A stretch of 44,497 bases of DNA from Bacillota bacterium (GCA_030024085.1 JASEJE010000005.1:72735-117231), one strand, 5' to 3'; positions 1 to 8,366 are shown, numbered from the stretch's first letter. Program-made: numbers and translations. Notes: a model not told the origin generated them from the letters alone.

Positions 1-3000
1 CCGTGAGCACACCTGCCCTGGCCAGTCGGTCACGGTAGAATTCCATCGGGTGCCTCGCGGGATGAAGGCCGAGTATGTAGAACTCATGCTTGAACTTCTC
101 AGCTTCCGAAAAGTCGGGGATATCCCCGGACGACCACAGAGAACCGCCGCCCAATCGCCCCGCTCTCCGCAGATGCCCTGCGATCCTCCACAGCGCGGCC
201 CTGCGGTTGGGACATATGGAATCGAACGCACCGCATAACACCAGGTTCTCGAGGAGATCCCGGGCAACGGGCACCCGCGTGATGAAGTCCTCGATGGAGG
301 CAAACCCTAGCGGCCCCCTGGACGCCACTATCCTTGCGGCCGTCTCCTCGTTCATGCCTCGCACCCTGAGTAGCCCCACGCGTATCGCGCCGTCCTCGAC
401 AGTGAACCTCTCGGCGCTCCTGTTTACGTCGACCGGCAGGATCCGGACCCCGCGCCGCCTGGCCTCGACGCATATGGTGTTGGGCGGGTAGAACCCCATG
501 GGCTGGTTGTTCAGGATGGCCGCGTAGAATTCCGCAGGAAAGTGGCGCAAAAGATACGACGTCTTGTATGCAGTGTCGGCAAAGGCCGCAGCGTGGGCCT
601 CGCAGAACCCATAACCTGCGTAAGCAACTATGTACGAAAGCACCGTCTCGGCGACCTCCCGGGACGCGCCGTGTTCCATGGCCTTCTTCACGAACTCCTT
701 CCCTATCTCGTCCATCTCCGCCCTGGAGCGGTAGCGGGTCATCACCTTCCTCAGGCGGTCGGACTCCCCTGGAGTGAAGCCGGCCACCACGGTTGCGATC
801 TCGATGACCTGCTCCTGGTAGAGCACCACTCCGTACGTCTTCTTGAGGATCCTTTCGAGGCTGGGATGGGCGTAGGTTACGTCTTCGAGCCCCCGCCGCC
901 TTGCGACGAATGGCTCCACCATGTTCCCCTGGACGGGTCCCGGGCGGATGAGCGCCACACTCGCCACGATGTCCTCCATGGCGCTCGCCCCGAGGCGCCC
1001 CTGGAGCGCCCGCTGCGCGGGGCTTTCGAGCTGGAAGGCGCCTATGGTCTCCCCGGCGTTCAGCATCTCGTATGTGGCCTCATCGTCGAGGGGAATGCGC
1101 TGGTACTCGACGCCGCTGGAGCGCACGGAGTCCTGCACCGCTGCGAGCATTCGCAGCGACAGCAAGTCGAGCTTGATGAGGCCGACCTCCTCCACATCGT
1201 CCTTGTCGAACTGGGTGATGACCACGCCGCGCGCCGCCATCTGCAAGGGGGTCACCCTCACGAGAGGCACCCGGCTTGCCACCACCCCGCCCAGATGAGT
1301 ACCGATGTGGCGCGGCACGCCCGCCAGGGCCTGGCACATATCGAAGAGGCGCGAGTATTTCTCCACGGGGATGCCGCTCTCGCGAAGCTCGGGGTACCTC
1401 TCGAAGGCCGCCCTGATCTCGTCCGCGCACATGTGCGGAAGGCGCTTCGCAAGCCGGTCGATGTCTTCTGGGGGCACCCCCATGGCCTTGCCCACGTCGC
1501 GCACGGCTGACCTCGCCTGAAACGTGTTGAAAGTGCACACCGTGGCCACACGCTCCGGGCCGTACTTGCGCTGTAGGTAGTCCCGCACCTCATCCCGCCT
1601 GCGGGCATCGAAGTCGATGTCGATGTCGGGCTTCTGCGCCCGCTCGAGGCTGAGGAATCGCTCGAAGAGAAGGCCGCGGGCGATCGGGTCCACGCTGGTT
1701 ATGAAGAGGCAATACGCCACGGCGGAGTCCGCCGCGGATCCCCTTCCCGCGAACCTGATACCCTTTCGCCTGGCAAAGCCTGCCACGTCCCATACCATGA
1801 GGAAGTAGTCCTCATATCCGAGGGTACATATGACGTCGAGCTCGTGGTCGAGGCGCGCCTTTATCGCCGGAGTGACAGTCCCATAGCGCGATGCGGCGCC
1901 TTCGTACACAAGGCTCCGAAGGTACTCGGCGGACGTTCCCTTCGGTGGAACGAAAGTCGGGAAAAGCGTCTGGTCGAGCAGAAGCCCGGGAGAGCACCGG
2001 TCGGCGATCTCGCCGGCGGCCGCAATCGCCCCGGGGTAGCGGCGGAAGAGGTATGCCATCTCCTCGACGGGCTTCAGGTAGTTCTCGGCGTTGAGCCTTC
2101 GCTCGGGATGCACGTCGTCGAGCCGTGTCAGCGTGCGGATGCAGGAGAGGACGTCGTGTATGGCGAAGTCCGATTTCCTGCAATAGTGGACATCGTTGGT
2201 GACGACGACGCCCACGCCGACCTCCTGTGCCAGCTCGACGAGGCTGGAGACAAGACGGTCGCCCCCCGGGAGGGCGAGGTTCTGAAGCTCGATGTAGAAG
2301 CTACCCCGCCCGAAGATGTCCGCAAGCCGCCTGGCATGCTCCAGGGCCTGCCTGTGCCTACCCGCGCGGACGAGTGCCGGGATGGCGCCGCGCACAACGC
2401 ACCCGGAGAGCGCTATGACCCCCATGTGGTGCTCCTCGAGCGAGGACACGGACACCCTCGGTGCCAGGCGGCGCCTTGCAAACTCCTCTACGGTCCCGCT
2501 CCTCGCCCCCGGGAGTACTCGCCCTGGCAGCGTCGGCCCCGCGTCGCGCGCCACCTCGCCGGGAATGCTGTGGCCGCCCCGGCCGACAGGACCTTCATGA
2601 CCATCTGGCCCGTCGGGACTGTCTGGACGAGCCGGGCTGCGCAGGTTGCATACCCTTCCAGGATCTCCGAACCTCCCAAGATCGCAGGATCCTCGCGGGA
2701 AGAGCTCTTCAGTGCCATCACTGCCAGGAGATAGCGCTCCTTCGTCGCCGGTAAGGGCTTTTCCCCAGCCTCTCGACATGTAAGCCTCGGTAAGGATCGC
2801 GCAGATGTTGGCATAGCCCTCAGGCCCTTCCGCCAGAAGCACCAGGTGGCTCTCATCTTCGAGCGTGACCTCGGCGCCGTGGACGGGCTTTATCCCGTGC
2901 TGCCGGGCAGCCCGGGCAAGCCTCGCCGCCGCGCAGAGGTTGTCGTGGTCCGTGACGGCGATGGCCTCCATGCCAAGCTCTACCGCGCCTCTCACAAGGG

Positions 3001-3070
3001 CCTCGACGCTCGACGCCCCGTCGAGGAACGAGAAATGCGAGTGCACGTGGAGATGCGCGAACTTCCCCAT
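1..3070 (-). CDS. dnaE2: Error-prone DNA polymerase III alpha subunit, DnaE2-like (3' end outside window)
   Basis: Replicative-type C-family polymerase; in SOS mutasomes DnaE2 does translesion synthesis together with ImuB. The reading frame is open from ATG 3070, preceded by GAGGTGA about 10 bases upstream, to the left edge, giving about 1,023 residues. The N-terminus is a PHP domain (HLHVHS, residues 6-11; TDHDN near residue 40). The palm motif PDIDIDF lies near residue 481, and the GYGFCEAHA and LGLHPAGHPMEFYR segments are typical of DnaE proteins. The usual DnaE2 length is about 1,000-1,100 residues, so only the last part, probably the OB-fold region, is missing. Residues about 100-200 form a hydrophilic, Gly/Pro/Asp-rich insertion between PHP subregions. 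It is third in a minus-strand cassette behind imuB-like and DUF6504 genes and a LexA-box promoter, which favours DnaE2 over the housekeeping DnaE1. The assignment to DnaE2 rests on this context plus general similarity. Confidence 0.85.
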   Translation of the reverse strand, partial: MGKFAHLHVHSHFSFLDGASSVEALVRGAVELGMEAIAVTDHDNLCAAARLARAARQHGIKPVHGAEVTLEDESHLVLLAEGPEGYANICAILTEAYMSRGWGKALTGDEGALSPGSDGTEELFPRGSCDLGRFGDPGRVCNLRSPARPDSPDGPDGHEGPVGRGGHSIPGEVARDAGPTLPGRVLPGARSGTVEEFARRRLAPRVSVSSLEEHHMGVIALSGCVVRGAIPALVRAGRHRQALEHARRLADIFGRGSFYIELQNLALPGGDRLVSSLVELAQEVGVGVVVTNDVHYCRKSDFAIHDVLSCIRTLTRLDDVHPERRLNAENYLKPVEEMAYLFRRYPGAIAAAGEIADRCSPGLLLDQTLFPTFVPPKGTSAEYLRSLVYEGAASRYGTVTPAIKARLDHELDVICTLGYEDYFLMVWDVAGFARRKGIRFAGRGSAADSAVAYCLFITSVDPIARGLLFERFLSLERAQKPDIDIDFDARRRDEVRDYLQRKYGPERVATVCTFNTFQARSAVRDVGKAMGVPPEDIDRLAKRLPHMCADEIRAAFERYPELRESGIPVEKYSRLFDMCQALAGVPRHIGTHLGGVVASRVPLVRVTPLQMAARGVVITQFDKDDVEEVGLIKLDLLSLRMLAAVQDSVRSSGVEYQRIPLDDEATYEMLNAGETIGAFQLESPAQRALQGRLGASAMEDIVASVALIRPGPVQGNMVEPFVARRRGLEDVTYAHPSLERILKKTYGVVLYQEQVIEIATVVAGFTPGESDRLRKVMTRYRSRAEMDEIGKEFVKKAMEHGASREVAETVLSYIVAYAGYGFCEAHAAAFADTAYKTSYLLRHFPAEFYAAILNNQPMGFYPPNTICVEARRRGVRILPVDVNRSAERFTVEDGAIRVGLLRVRGMNEETAARIVASRGPLGFASIEDFITRVPVARDLLENLVLCGAFDSICPNRRAALWRIAGHLRRAGRLGGGSLWSSGDIPDFSEAEKFKHEFYILGLHPARHPMEFYRDRLARAGVLT

Positions 3071-3222
3071 GGCGCTTCTCACCTCAACCGCCCGCCAACT
3101 GGCTGATAGGACGGTTCACTGGAAGAACTACCCCCATCGCCTTCGCTTTCGCTTTCGAAAACTCGGCGAGTTGGTTCACCCGGGAACACATTCTGCGTGA
3201 AGATGGCCTCCTGAATGCCACC

Positions 3223-3465
3223 TTAGTCGAAGATCTTCGTAAGGCGCCAGGCGTTGTGCTCGTCGCAACAGAGCTCGTATATCCCTCCGTTATCCGCAAG
3301 CACGGCAAAAATGCGCTCTTCTCCTTCCCCCTCCCACCACTCGCCGACCTCGCGCCACTCGTCAACAATGGAAAGCACCTGAAGCCATTTCTGTTTCCAG
3401 TAGAACCTCTCCGGGCGCCGGTCTCCTCGCATCACAACCTGAAGCGACCTGTTTACACGCCTCAT
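3223..3465 (-). CDS. Small DUF6504-like protein in the mutasome cassette
   Basis: 80 residues, rich in Trp, Glu and Arg, with the core RPERFYWKQKW followed by DEWREVGEWWEGEGEE and an ending resembling YELCCDEHNAWRLTKIFD. This resembles the short DUF6504 proteins I recall beside Y-family/DnaE2 genes in Actinobacteria and some Bacillota; no molecular function is known to me. The ATG at 3465 has GGGAGG about 12 bases upstream. A later ATG at 3432 would still keep the conserved core. The gene overlaps the 3' end of the ImuB-like gene by about 100 bases in another frame, so translational coupling is likely. The next gene, dnaE2, starts about 150 bases downstream. Confidence 0.7.
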   Translation of the reverse strand: MRRVNRSLQVVMRGDRRPERFYWKQKWLQVLSIVDEWREVGEWWEGEGEERIFAVLADNGGIYELCCDEHNAWRLTKIFD

Positions 3466-4909
3466 AGCCCACGCAAGCCTCCCAGGCTAGCAGAAGTTTG
3501 TCTCTTCTGTCGCATTCAAGCAGGCTCGCCGGAAAAAGGCCCTTCGCGCCGAACTTCTCCCTTACCCGGCTCACGACCGCATCGACGGCCCGGGTCGAGT
3601 CAACGGCTACATGCGGGTCGAACATATCCAGCTTCAATGCCGCTACCCTTGGCACGAGATCAGCTGCTACAAGGGATATCGCTCCCACAGGACAGGACAG
3701 CCCGTGGGTCGCCGGCCCGCGCCTCGCCGTCTGCCGCCCCGGACCCCGCGCCGACCCAGACAACCCAGGCGACTCAGATGGCTCAGGCGACCCGGGCGAC
3801 TCAGGCAACTCAGGTGGTGATGGCGTTGCCCCGCCAGGCGTCGACAGCGCCTCTCTCAGTAGGCTTCTATATATTGCCGGGACGCCGCCATAGAGCTCCG
3901 GCGGCTTCGAAAGGCGTCGCTCGCGCACCACCCGGCCCGCGCCGCAGTTGCCGGCAAGCTCGAGCACGATCCCCCACCTGCGGGCCGTCATAGCACAGGC
4001 CCTCAGCCTCTGTTCGATGAATGCGGCGCCGCCTTCCACTATTCGGGCCAGGACAAGCCCATCGGAAACCTCGTCGTCGAAGACCTTTCGAAACGTTATA
4101 GCCTTTTTCGGGTAGACAGGCATCACCCTGGATCTATCCGTGCCGAGGCTGAACTCGTAGACAACGTGCCCTACCTCTCCCAGCACATCGACGAGAGCCG
4201 ATCTCCCCATCGCCTGCACGTCGCCGACCCGTTGCACTCCGAGGCGCAGGAGGCGCTCGATCACATCTCTATCGATGGTCCAGAGCACGCCCACGGGCAA
4301 CGGGGCGAGAAACTCTTTCTCCTTCCCGGTAACAATCAGGGCGTTCCCAGCCTCGCGCGCCGGGCTGACCGGCAGATGCCTCCCCTGCCCTTCTCCTTCG
4401 GGACGCGACCCCGCCCGGCGGCACGAGGCTCCAGGTGCTTTGCCCCGCAGGACCTCCCTTGTCTCCTCGAGCACTCCTGAAGCCACCCGCGCCACCAGCT
4501 TGCAGCCGGCCACTCCGAACACGGGGCGGCTTCCAATGATGCTCTCCACACCCTGAGATACTCTTTCGAGCACGCCCGGCACATCGGCGCATCCCGAAAG
4601 GTCGATGAAGGCCTCGTGCTGGGCCAGGGGCTCAACCGCCGGACTATGCTGCGCGCATGCCTCCCACAGGCTGTCGGCAAACCCGTCGTACCGCTCAGGA
4701 GCATAGCTCACCTGGACGATCTCCGGGCACATGAGGCGCGCCGCGGATAGCGATATCCCCAGCCCTATGCCCCTTTTCCTCGCGCCCGGCGACGCATCCA
4801 TCACATGCCTGCCCCTTGTAACCACAATAGGCGCCTCTTCAGGCTGCTGGCGCAACACAACCTCAGCCCTCGCGTAAAAGCCAGGCAACCAGATATGAGC
4901 CATCACCAT
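3362..4909 (-). CDS. imuB: ImuB-like Y-family polymerase homologue, catalytically degenerate
   Basis: About 515 residues with a Y-family fold. The start at ATG 4909 is chosen because AAGGTGG lies about 10 bases upstream and the Y-family N-terminus begins there; the longer open frame to 5065 crosses the promoter and LexA box. In the first catalytic motif, residues 5-13 read HIWLPGFYA, so Trp7 replaces the metal-binding Asp (Dpo4 numbering) and Pro9 replaces the following Asp. In the second motif, residues 96-101 read AQHEAF, so His98 replaces Asp while Glu99 is kept. This pattern matches ImuB, a non-catalytic adaptor that links DnaE2 to the sliding clamp. Two Pro/Ser/Gly-rich linkers occur, one of them near 3700-3840. 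No ImuA/SulA-like gene is present on the right side; the left side is unseen. Confidence 0.82.
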   Translation of the reverse strand: MVMAHIWLPGFYARAEVVLRQQPEEAPIVVTRGRHVMDASPGARKRGIGLGISLSAARLMCPEIVQVSYAPERYDGFADSLWEACAQHSPAVEPLAQHEAFIDLSGCADVPGVLERVSQGVESIIGSRPVFGVAGCKLVARVASGVLEETREVLRGKAPGASCRRAGSRPEGEGQGRHLPVSPAREAGNALIVTGKEKEFLAPLPVGVLWTIDRDVIERLLRLGVQRVGDVQAMGRSALVDVLGEVGHVVYEFSLGTDRSRVMPVYPKKAITFRKVFDDEVSDGLVLARIVEGGAAFIEQRLRACAMTARRWGIVLELAGNCGAGRVVRERRLSKPPELYGGVPAIYRSLLREALSTPGGATPSPPELPESPGSPEPSESPGLSGSARGPGRQTARRGPATHGLSCPVGAISLVAADLVPRVAALKLDMFDPHVAVDSTRAVDAVVSRVREKFGAKGLFPASLLECDRRDKLLLAWEACVGYEACKQVASGCDARRPAPGEVLLETEMASGAFHC

Positions 4910-4954
4910 GGACACGGAAACCACCTTCGTGGAGATAGACGGTAAAAATACTCT

Positions 4955-4968
4955 CGAACATCTGTTCG
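4955..4968 (-). promoter_or_regulatory. LexA (DinR) SOS box
   Basis: The minus strand reads CGAACAGATGTTCG. The CGAAC and GTTCG arms are perfect inverted repeats and match the Bacillus LexA consensus CGAACATATGTTCG at all arm positions. It sits just downstream of the -10 hexamer at 4976-4981, over the expected transcription start, 46 bases before the imuB-like ATG. LexA bound here would block initiation. Confidence 0.9.
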
Positions 4969-4975
4969 CATCCAT

Positions 4976-5005
4976 AGTATATGAGGTCCCCATCTTCCCT
5001 GTCAA
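4976..5005 (-). promoter_or_regulatory. Sigma-A promoter of the SOS cassette
   Basis: Minus strand: TTGACA (5005-5000), 18-base spacer, TATACT (4981-4976). The start point would fall in the adjacent LexA box. Drives imuB-like, DUF6504 and dnaE2. Confidence 0.85.
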
Positions 5006-5239
5006 GACAAATACTGCCATACAGACCCCTTCACGGAAGGAATTTGTACCGATATGTCCAAACAACTAAGTGGCAGCGCTGCTGCCCGCACAACACAACC
5101 ACAACCCCACACAACCAAGAGGTCATCCGAAAGGAGGCACCGTCCTTGCCAATGCACCATCCGGGCGGCTAGGATTCGCCGCCGGCAGCTCTCACTTGAA
5201 GCTCCCCTGTCGAACCCTCAAGACAAGGAGGATATGACG

Positions 5240-6331
5240 ATGAACCTGTTTGATGCGATGAGAAAACACGACTACGAGCAGGTCCTTTTCTGCAGCGACA
5301 CCTCCACGGGCTTGCGGGCGATAATCGTCGTCCACGATACCACCCTCGGCCCCGCTCTCGGCGGAACGCGTATGTGGCCGTACAAGACCGAGGATGAGGC
5401 GCTTACCGACGCCCTGCGCCTCGCCCGCGGCATGACCTACAAGAACGCCGCGGCGGGCCTGAATTTCGGCGGCGGGAAGGCCGTCATCATCGGTGACTCG
5501 CGCAAAGACAAGTCCGAGGAGCTCTTCAGGGCGTTCGGACGGTTCGTGGACACTCTCGGCGGCAGGTTTATCACAGGCGAGGACGTCGGCATCACAGTGG
5601 ACGATGTGGAGACCATCAGGTGCGAGACCAGATGGGTCGGGGGATCATCCAGCGCCTCGGGAGGCAGCGGCGACCCAGGCCCGGTGACCGCGTATGGTGT
5701 CTGGCGCGGCCTTGCGGCCTGCTCCAGGGCGGTTTTCGGCAGCGACTCGCTGAAAGGGCGCACCGTGGCCATTCAGGGCGTCGGCAGCGTCGGCTACCAC
5801 CTGGGCAAGCACCTCCGCGATGAGGGCGCGAAGCTCATCGTTACAGACATCTTCCCTGACAAGGTCGAAAGGGCCGTGCGCGACCTCGGGGCCCAGGCGG
5901 TGGATCCCGACGCCATATACGGCGTCGAGTGCGACATCTTCGCCCCATGCGCCCTCGGTGCCATCCTCGACGATGACACCATCCCGAGACTCAAGTGCAA
6001 GATCGTGGGAGGCTCCGCCAATAACCAGCTCAAGGAGGACCGCCACGGCGACGTGCTGCAGGACATGGGCATCCTTTACGCGCCCGACTACATCATCAAC
6101 GCAGGCGGCGTCATCAACGTCGCGGACGGGCTCTTCGGTTACAACCGCGAAAGAGCCCTCCGGAAGGCGGCGGGCATCTATGATACGATACTCAAGGTGG
6201 TCGAGATATCGAAGCGGGACAGCATCCCAACTTACAAGGCTGCCGACCGCCTCGCCGAGGAACGTATCGCCACCGTGGGCAAGATCACGCGGCGGATCCG
6301 TTCAGGCCGCACCTGGGAGATGGTGGAGTAG
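5240..6331 (+). CDS. bcd: Leucine (branched-chain amino acid) dehydrogenase
   Basis: NAD-dependent oxidative deamination of leucine, valine and isoleucine to 2-oxo acids; cytoplasmic. The 363-residue product has the Glu/Leu/Phe/Val dehydrogenase signature: [12 protein letters not shown], the catalytic-lysine segment [24 protein letters not shown] with the catalytic Asp, and a Rossmann motif [13 protein letters not shown]. Length agrees with Bacillus leucine dehydrogenase (about 364). AAGGAGG at 5225-5231 sits 8 bases before ATG 5240 but only 2 before ATG 5234, so 5240 is preferred. The gene stands alone, divergent from the SOS cassette. Phenylalanine or valine preference cannot be excluded. 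In spore formers such enzymes supply branched-chain acyl precursors. Confidence 0.9.
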   Translation: MNLFDAMRKHDYEQVLFCSDTSTGLRAIIVVHDTTLGPALGGTRMWPYKTEDEALTDALRLARGMTYKNAAAGLNFGGGKAVIIGDSRKDKSEELFRAFGRFVDTLGGRFITGEDVGITVDDVETIRCETRWVGGSSSASGGSGDPGPVTAYGVWRGLAACSRAVFGSDSLKGRTVAIQGVGSVGYHLGKHLRDEGAKLIVTDIFPDKVERAVRDLGAQAVDPDAIYGVECDIFAPCALGAILDDDTIPRLKCKIVGGSANNQLKEDRHGDVLQDMGILYAPDYIINAGGVINVADGLFGYNRERALRKAAGIYDTILKVVEISKRDSIPTYKAADRLAEERIATVGKITRRIRSGRTWEMVE

Positions 6332-6375
6332 CACTCAGCACTGGTTCTCGTCCCGGCTGTGCGTGCAACGGGTAA

Positions 6376-6405
6376 GCAGCCACGCCTTCGGGAAGGCATG
6401 GCTGC
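6376..6405 (+). terminator. Hairpin after leucine dehydrogenase
   Basis: GCAGCCACGCCTT pairs with AAGGCATGGCTGC across a CGGG loop (13 positions, one mismatch), 45 bases after the stop codon. No clear T-run follows, so intrinsic termination is only probable. Confidence 0.45.
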
Positions 6406-6449
6406 CCCGGGGCTGCGACCCGGGACCCCGGATGCGCAACAAATGAGGA

Positions 6450-6490
6450 GGGTCTACCGGCAACTGCGACCCCGGTCCGCCGGTAGACCC
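6450..6490 (-). terminator. Hairpin between convergent genes
   Basis: GGGTCTACCGGC (6450-6461) and GCCGGTAGACCC (6479-6490) form a perfect 12-bp stem. On the minus strand, downstream of the ECF S-component gene, it is followed by TCCTCATTT. It could act in both directions. Confidence 0.5.
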
Positions 6491-6557
6491 CGCCTCTCGG
6501 CACAAACCAGCCTGTTGTGTCCGCCCGTTGCTCCCACGCTTTTCAATCTGAATCCGG

Positions 6558-7109
6558 TCACGCCTCCTGCCTTCCTGCCGAGCTTGCGGACCTTGCCTTG
6601 AGGGTCCTCTCCGCCAGGTACACCACGGTAGGAACGAAGACGAGCTGCAGGATGATGCCGGGCAGGCTCCCCACGATCCCGCCAGTCAACGGGTAGAGCA
6701 CCGGCACCCGGTTCAACCCGAACAGCGGCAAAAGGTACGCCGCGAGCACGCCGTACACCAGGCGACCCCCGATCATCGCGGCCACGAGCGACACCACCAC
6801 GTTCTGCCTCAGCGCCTTATACAGGAGCCCGCTCAGGAGGCCGTACACCGCGAGCTCTGCCATCATGGCCTGAGCCATGGGCGGCATCATGGGGGGCATC
6901 CCCGTCAAAAGCGCGGAGAGGATCGGCGTGAGGAAGCCAACGGCCGCCCCTATAACAGGGCCCGTGAAGAAGCCTGCCAGAAGGACCGGTATATGCATGG
7001 GAAGGAACACCTTGCCAGCCCCCACGGCGTGAAAGAATACCGGAAAGACTATCCCGAGCGCGATGAAGATCGCCCCATAGGTAATCCCTCGAACCACGTT
7101 GCTCCGCAC
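6558..7109 (-). CDS. ECF transporter S component (substrate-binding membrane subunit)
   Basis: 183 residues, very hydrophobic, with about five to six membrane spans. It has features of S components of energy-coupling-factor vitamin/metal importers: an N-terminal ITYGAIFIALGIVF helix, FLPMHIPVLLAGFFTGP, a Met/Pro-rich GMPPMMPPMAQAMMAE loop and GGIVGSLPGIILQLVFVP at the C-terminus. S components capture the substrate and dock on a shared EcfT-EcfA-EcfA' module, not present in this window. Two in-frame GTG codons are possible; 7109 has AAGGGAG at 9 bases, better than 7115. The substrate is not deducible. The gene upstream is nikR, but a repeat copy separates them and a nickel role is only a guess. 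Confidence 0.78.
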   Translation of the reverse strand: MRSNVVRGITYGAIFIALGIVFPVFFHAVGAGKVFLPMHIPVLLAGFFTGPVIGAAVGFLTPILSALLTGMPPMMPPMAQAMMAELAVYGLLSGLLYKALRQNVVVSLVAAMIGGRLVYGVLAAYLLPLFGLNRVPVLYPLTGGIVGSLPGIILQLVFVPTVVYLAERTLKARSASSAGRQEA

Positions 7110-7115
7110 TGCCAC

Positions 7116-7272
7116 CTGCTCCCTTCATGTGGTATCGTCCGCCGCGCCGGCGGGTGAAGCGTCACGAACCACCAGCGTCTTGCCAAAGCTCGGCTTGCTC
7201 GCGGTCGCCGATGCCAACATTTCACCGCCCCGTCGCGCAGCTGGCGGCAACCTCAGGGGCCGCACCGACACC
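7116..7272. other. Intergenic stretch upstream of the ECF S component
   Basis: About 157 bases between the S-component gene and repeat copy A. I see no recognisable riboswitch and no clear promoter. Confidence 0.3.
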
Positions 7273-7477
7273 AAGTATGGCGGCACAAGCTTGCGCCGCT
7301 TCTCCCGACGGTGCTGGGGTTGCCGGTGCTTGCTAGGGCGGGGCGCCTGGAATTCGGCCGGCCCGTGCGCCAAATTCGAACGCATCTCACCGAACGCGCC
7401 GTCCCCGGAGTGCAACATCGGCAACCCTGGACAGGGCCTGCGCGCTGAAAAGTAGCGCGAGTCTGTGGCGATCTACT
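7273..7477 (-). repeat. Palindromic MITE-like repeat, copy A
   Basis: Complete copy; on the plus strand it starts with the AGTATGGCG end and finishes with the GGCGATCTACT end. Both flanking TA dinucleotides look decayed (CA on the left, GA on the right), but the surrounding bases rebuild C-TA-G. It starts a few bases after the nikR stop codon. Internal arms carry the family's GGGTTGCCGGTGCTTGC and GCCAAATTCGAACGC segments. Confidence 0.85.
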
Positions 7478-7480
7478 GAG

Positions 7481-7930
7481 TCAGCGGAGGCCCCTCCCCG
7501 TTGACGTGATGGTAAGCCTCCCGTGCTTGACCCCCTTCACACTGATGAGGCTATCCGCCAGCCTCCTGAGGACCGCGCTCCTCCCGCGCACCACCAGGAC
7601 CTCGAGGCAGTTGTCGTGGTCGAGATGGACGTGGAGCGTGGAGATGACGAGCGCCTGGTGGTCGTGCTGGATATCGGTGAGGTGCTCACCGAGACCCCTC
7701 CCGTGGTGGTCGTACACAAGCGTTATCGTGCCTACGACCTCCTGGTCACCGCCGTCCCACTCGCGCTCCACCAGGTGCGCTCTGATGAGGTCGCGGATGG
7801 CCTCGGACCGGTTCGCGTAGCCCTGCTCCTGGATAGCCCTGTCGAAGTCCGAAAGCACCTTTCCGTTCACAGCCACTCCGAACCGCACAAGGCCCGCGGA
7901 GCATCCGCACCCGTCCCTCACCGCCCCCAT
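7481..7930 (-). CDS. nikR: Nickel-responsive regulator NikR
   Basis: 149 residues. An N-terminal ribbon-helix-helix DNA-binding domain ([19 protein letters not shown], then [14 protein letters not shown]) is followed by the ACT-like nickel-binding domain. The nickel ligands of NikR are present: the His in DIQHDHQ, His-X-His in TLHVHLDH and Cys in HDNCLEV. It represses nickel uptake genes when nickel is bound. ATG 7930 has GGAGG only 2 bases upstream; an in-frame GTG 9 bases further in (7921) would have better spacing. No nik/cbi/ECF-nickel transporter genes are visible, so its targets are probably elsewhere. A 21-bp-phased direct repeat lies just upstream. Confidence 0.92.
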   Translation of the reverse strand: MGAVRDGCGCSAGLVRFGVAVNGKVLSDFDRAIQEQGYANRSEAIRDLIRAHLVEREWDGGDQEVVGTITLVYDHHGRGLGEHLTDIQHDHQALVISTLHVHLDHDNCLEVLVVRGRSAVLRRLADSLISVKGVKHGRLTITSTGRGLR

Positions 7931-7951
7931 CGCCTCCGATACAGTACCTGT

Positions 7952-7981
7952 GTAGCACGTTATGCATATTTCGTAGCACGT
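7952..7981 (-). promoter_or_regulatory. Direct repeat upstream of nikR, possible operator
   Basis: GTAGCACGT occurs at 7952-7960 and again at 7973-7981, exactly 21 bp apart (two helical turns), with ATGCAT between them. It lies 22-51 bases upstream of the nikR ATG, a good place for autoregulation. It is not the inverted repeat GTATGA-N16-TCATAC of enteric NikR, so the binding protein is unknown. Confidence 0.4.
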
Positions 7982-7984
7982 CGT

Positions 7985-8292
7985 TCTAGAAGATTCTCCT
8001 TTGGTTGTGCAAATCCTTCTGCTCGACGTAGGAATTTCTCAAAGCAGCCCGGGTTGCAGACAACTCCCGGTCTACCCTGGGCCAACTCCGCCGCATGGTG
8101 GACTCGTGCCTCGAAAGAGGCAGCCTTCCTGCTGAGTTGGGGTTCGAAAGACATCCATCTGCCGGTACAATCGAAGACAAGGGGAGGAGGAGTCGATGTC
8201 GGATCCGGAAGGCGCAGGACACCTCTGCGGCGGACGTGTTCGGCGGTACAAATCCACCGGCAAGTCAGAATCGTATAGGTGTCGACGAGGCC
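7985..8292. other. Intergenic region between nikR and rnpB
   Basis: About 300 bases with only short overlapping open frames that show no recognisable protein features. The minus strand carries GAGCAGAAGGATTTGC near 8010-8020. I see no supported gene here. Confidence 0.3.
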
Positions 8293-8293
8293 G

Positions 8294-8325
8294 GAGGGTC
8301 CGCGCGGCGAGCGCGGCGGACCCTC
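8294..8325 (-). terminator. Second hairpin after rnpB
   Basis: GAGGGTCCGCGC pairs with the GCGG-CGGACCCTC side, a GC-rich stem just beyond the rnpB terminator. Backup terminator or a processing structure. Confidence 0.4.
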
Positions 8326-8330
8326 GAACA

Positions 8331-8366
8331 ACAGAAAGCGGGCGCCATTTCTAAATGAGCGCCCGC
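8331..8366 (-). terminator. Intrinsic terminator of rnpB
   Basis: On the minus strand GCGGGCGC and GCGCCCGC form an 8-bp stem closed by a TCATTTAGAAATG loop that can pair further. TTTCTGTTG follows. It is immediately downstream of the RNase P RNA. Confidence 0.75.

Noticed and set aside
4909-5065. Longer N-terminus of the ImuB-like protein starting at 5065
   Set aside because: It would span the promoter and LexA box, and the added residues have no Y-family similarity.
7953-7981. The GTAGCACGT direct repeat as a canonical NikR operator
   Set aside because: Known enteric NikR sites are inverted GTATGA-N16-TCATAC; this is a direct repeat of a different sequence. Kept only as a possible operator.
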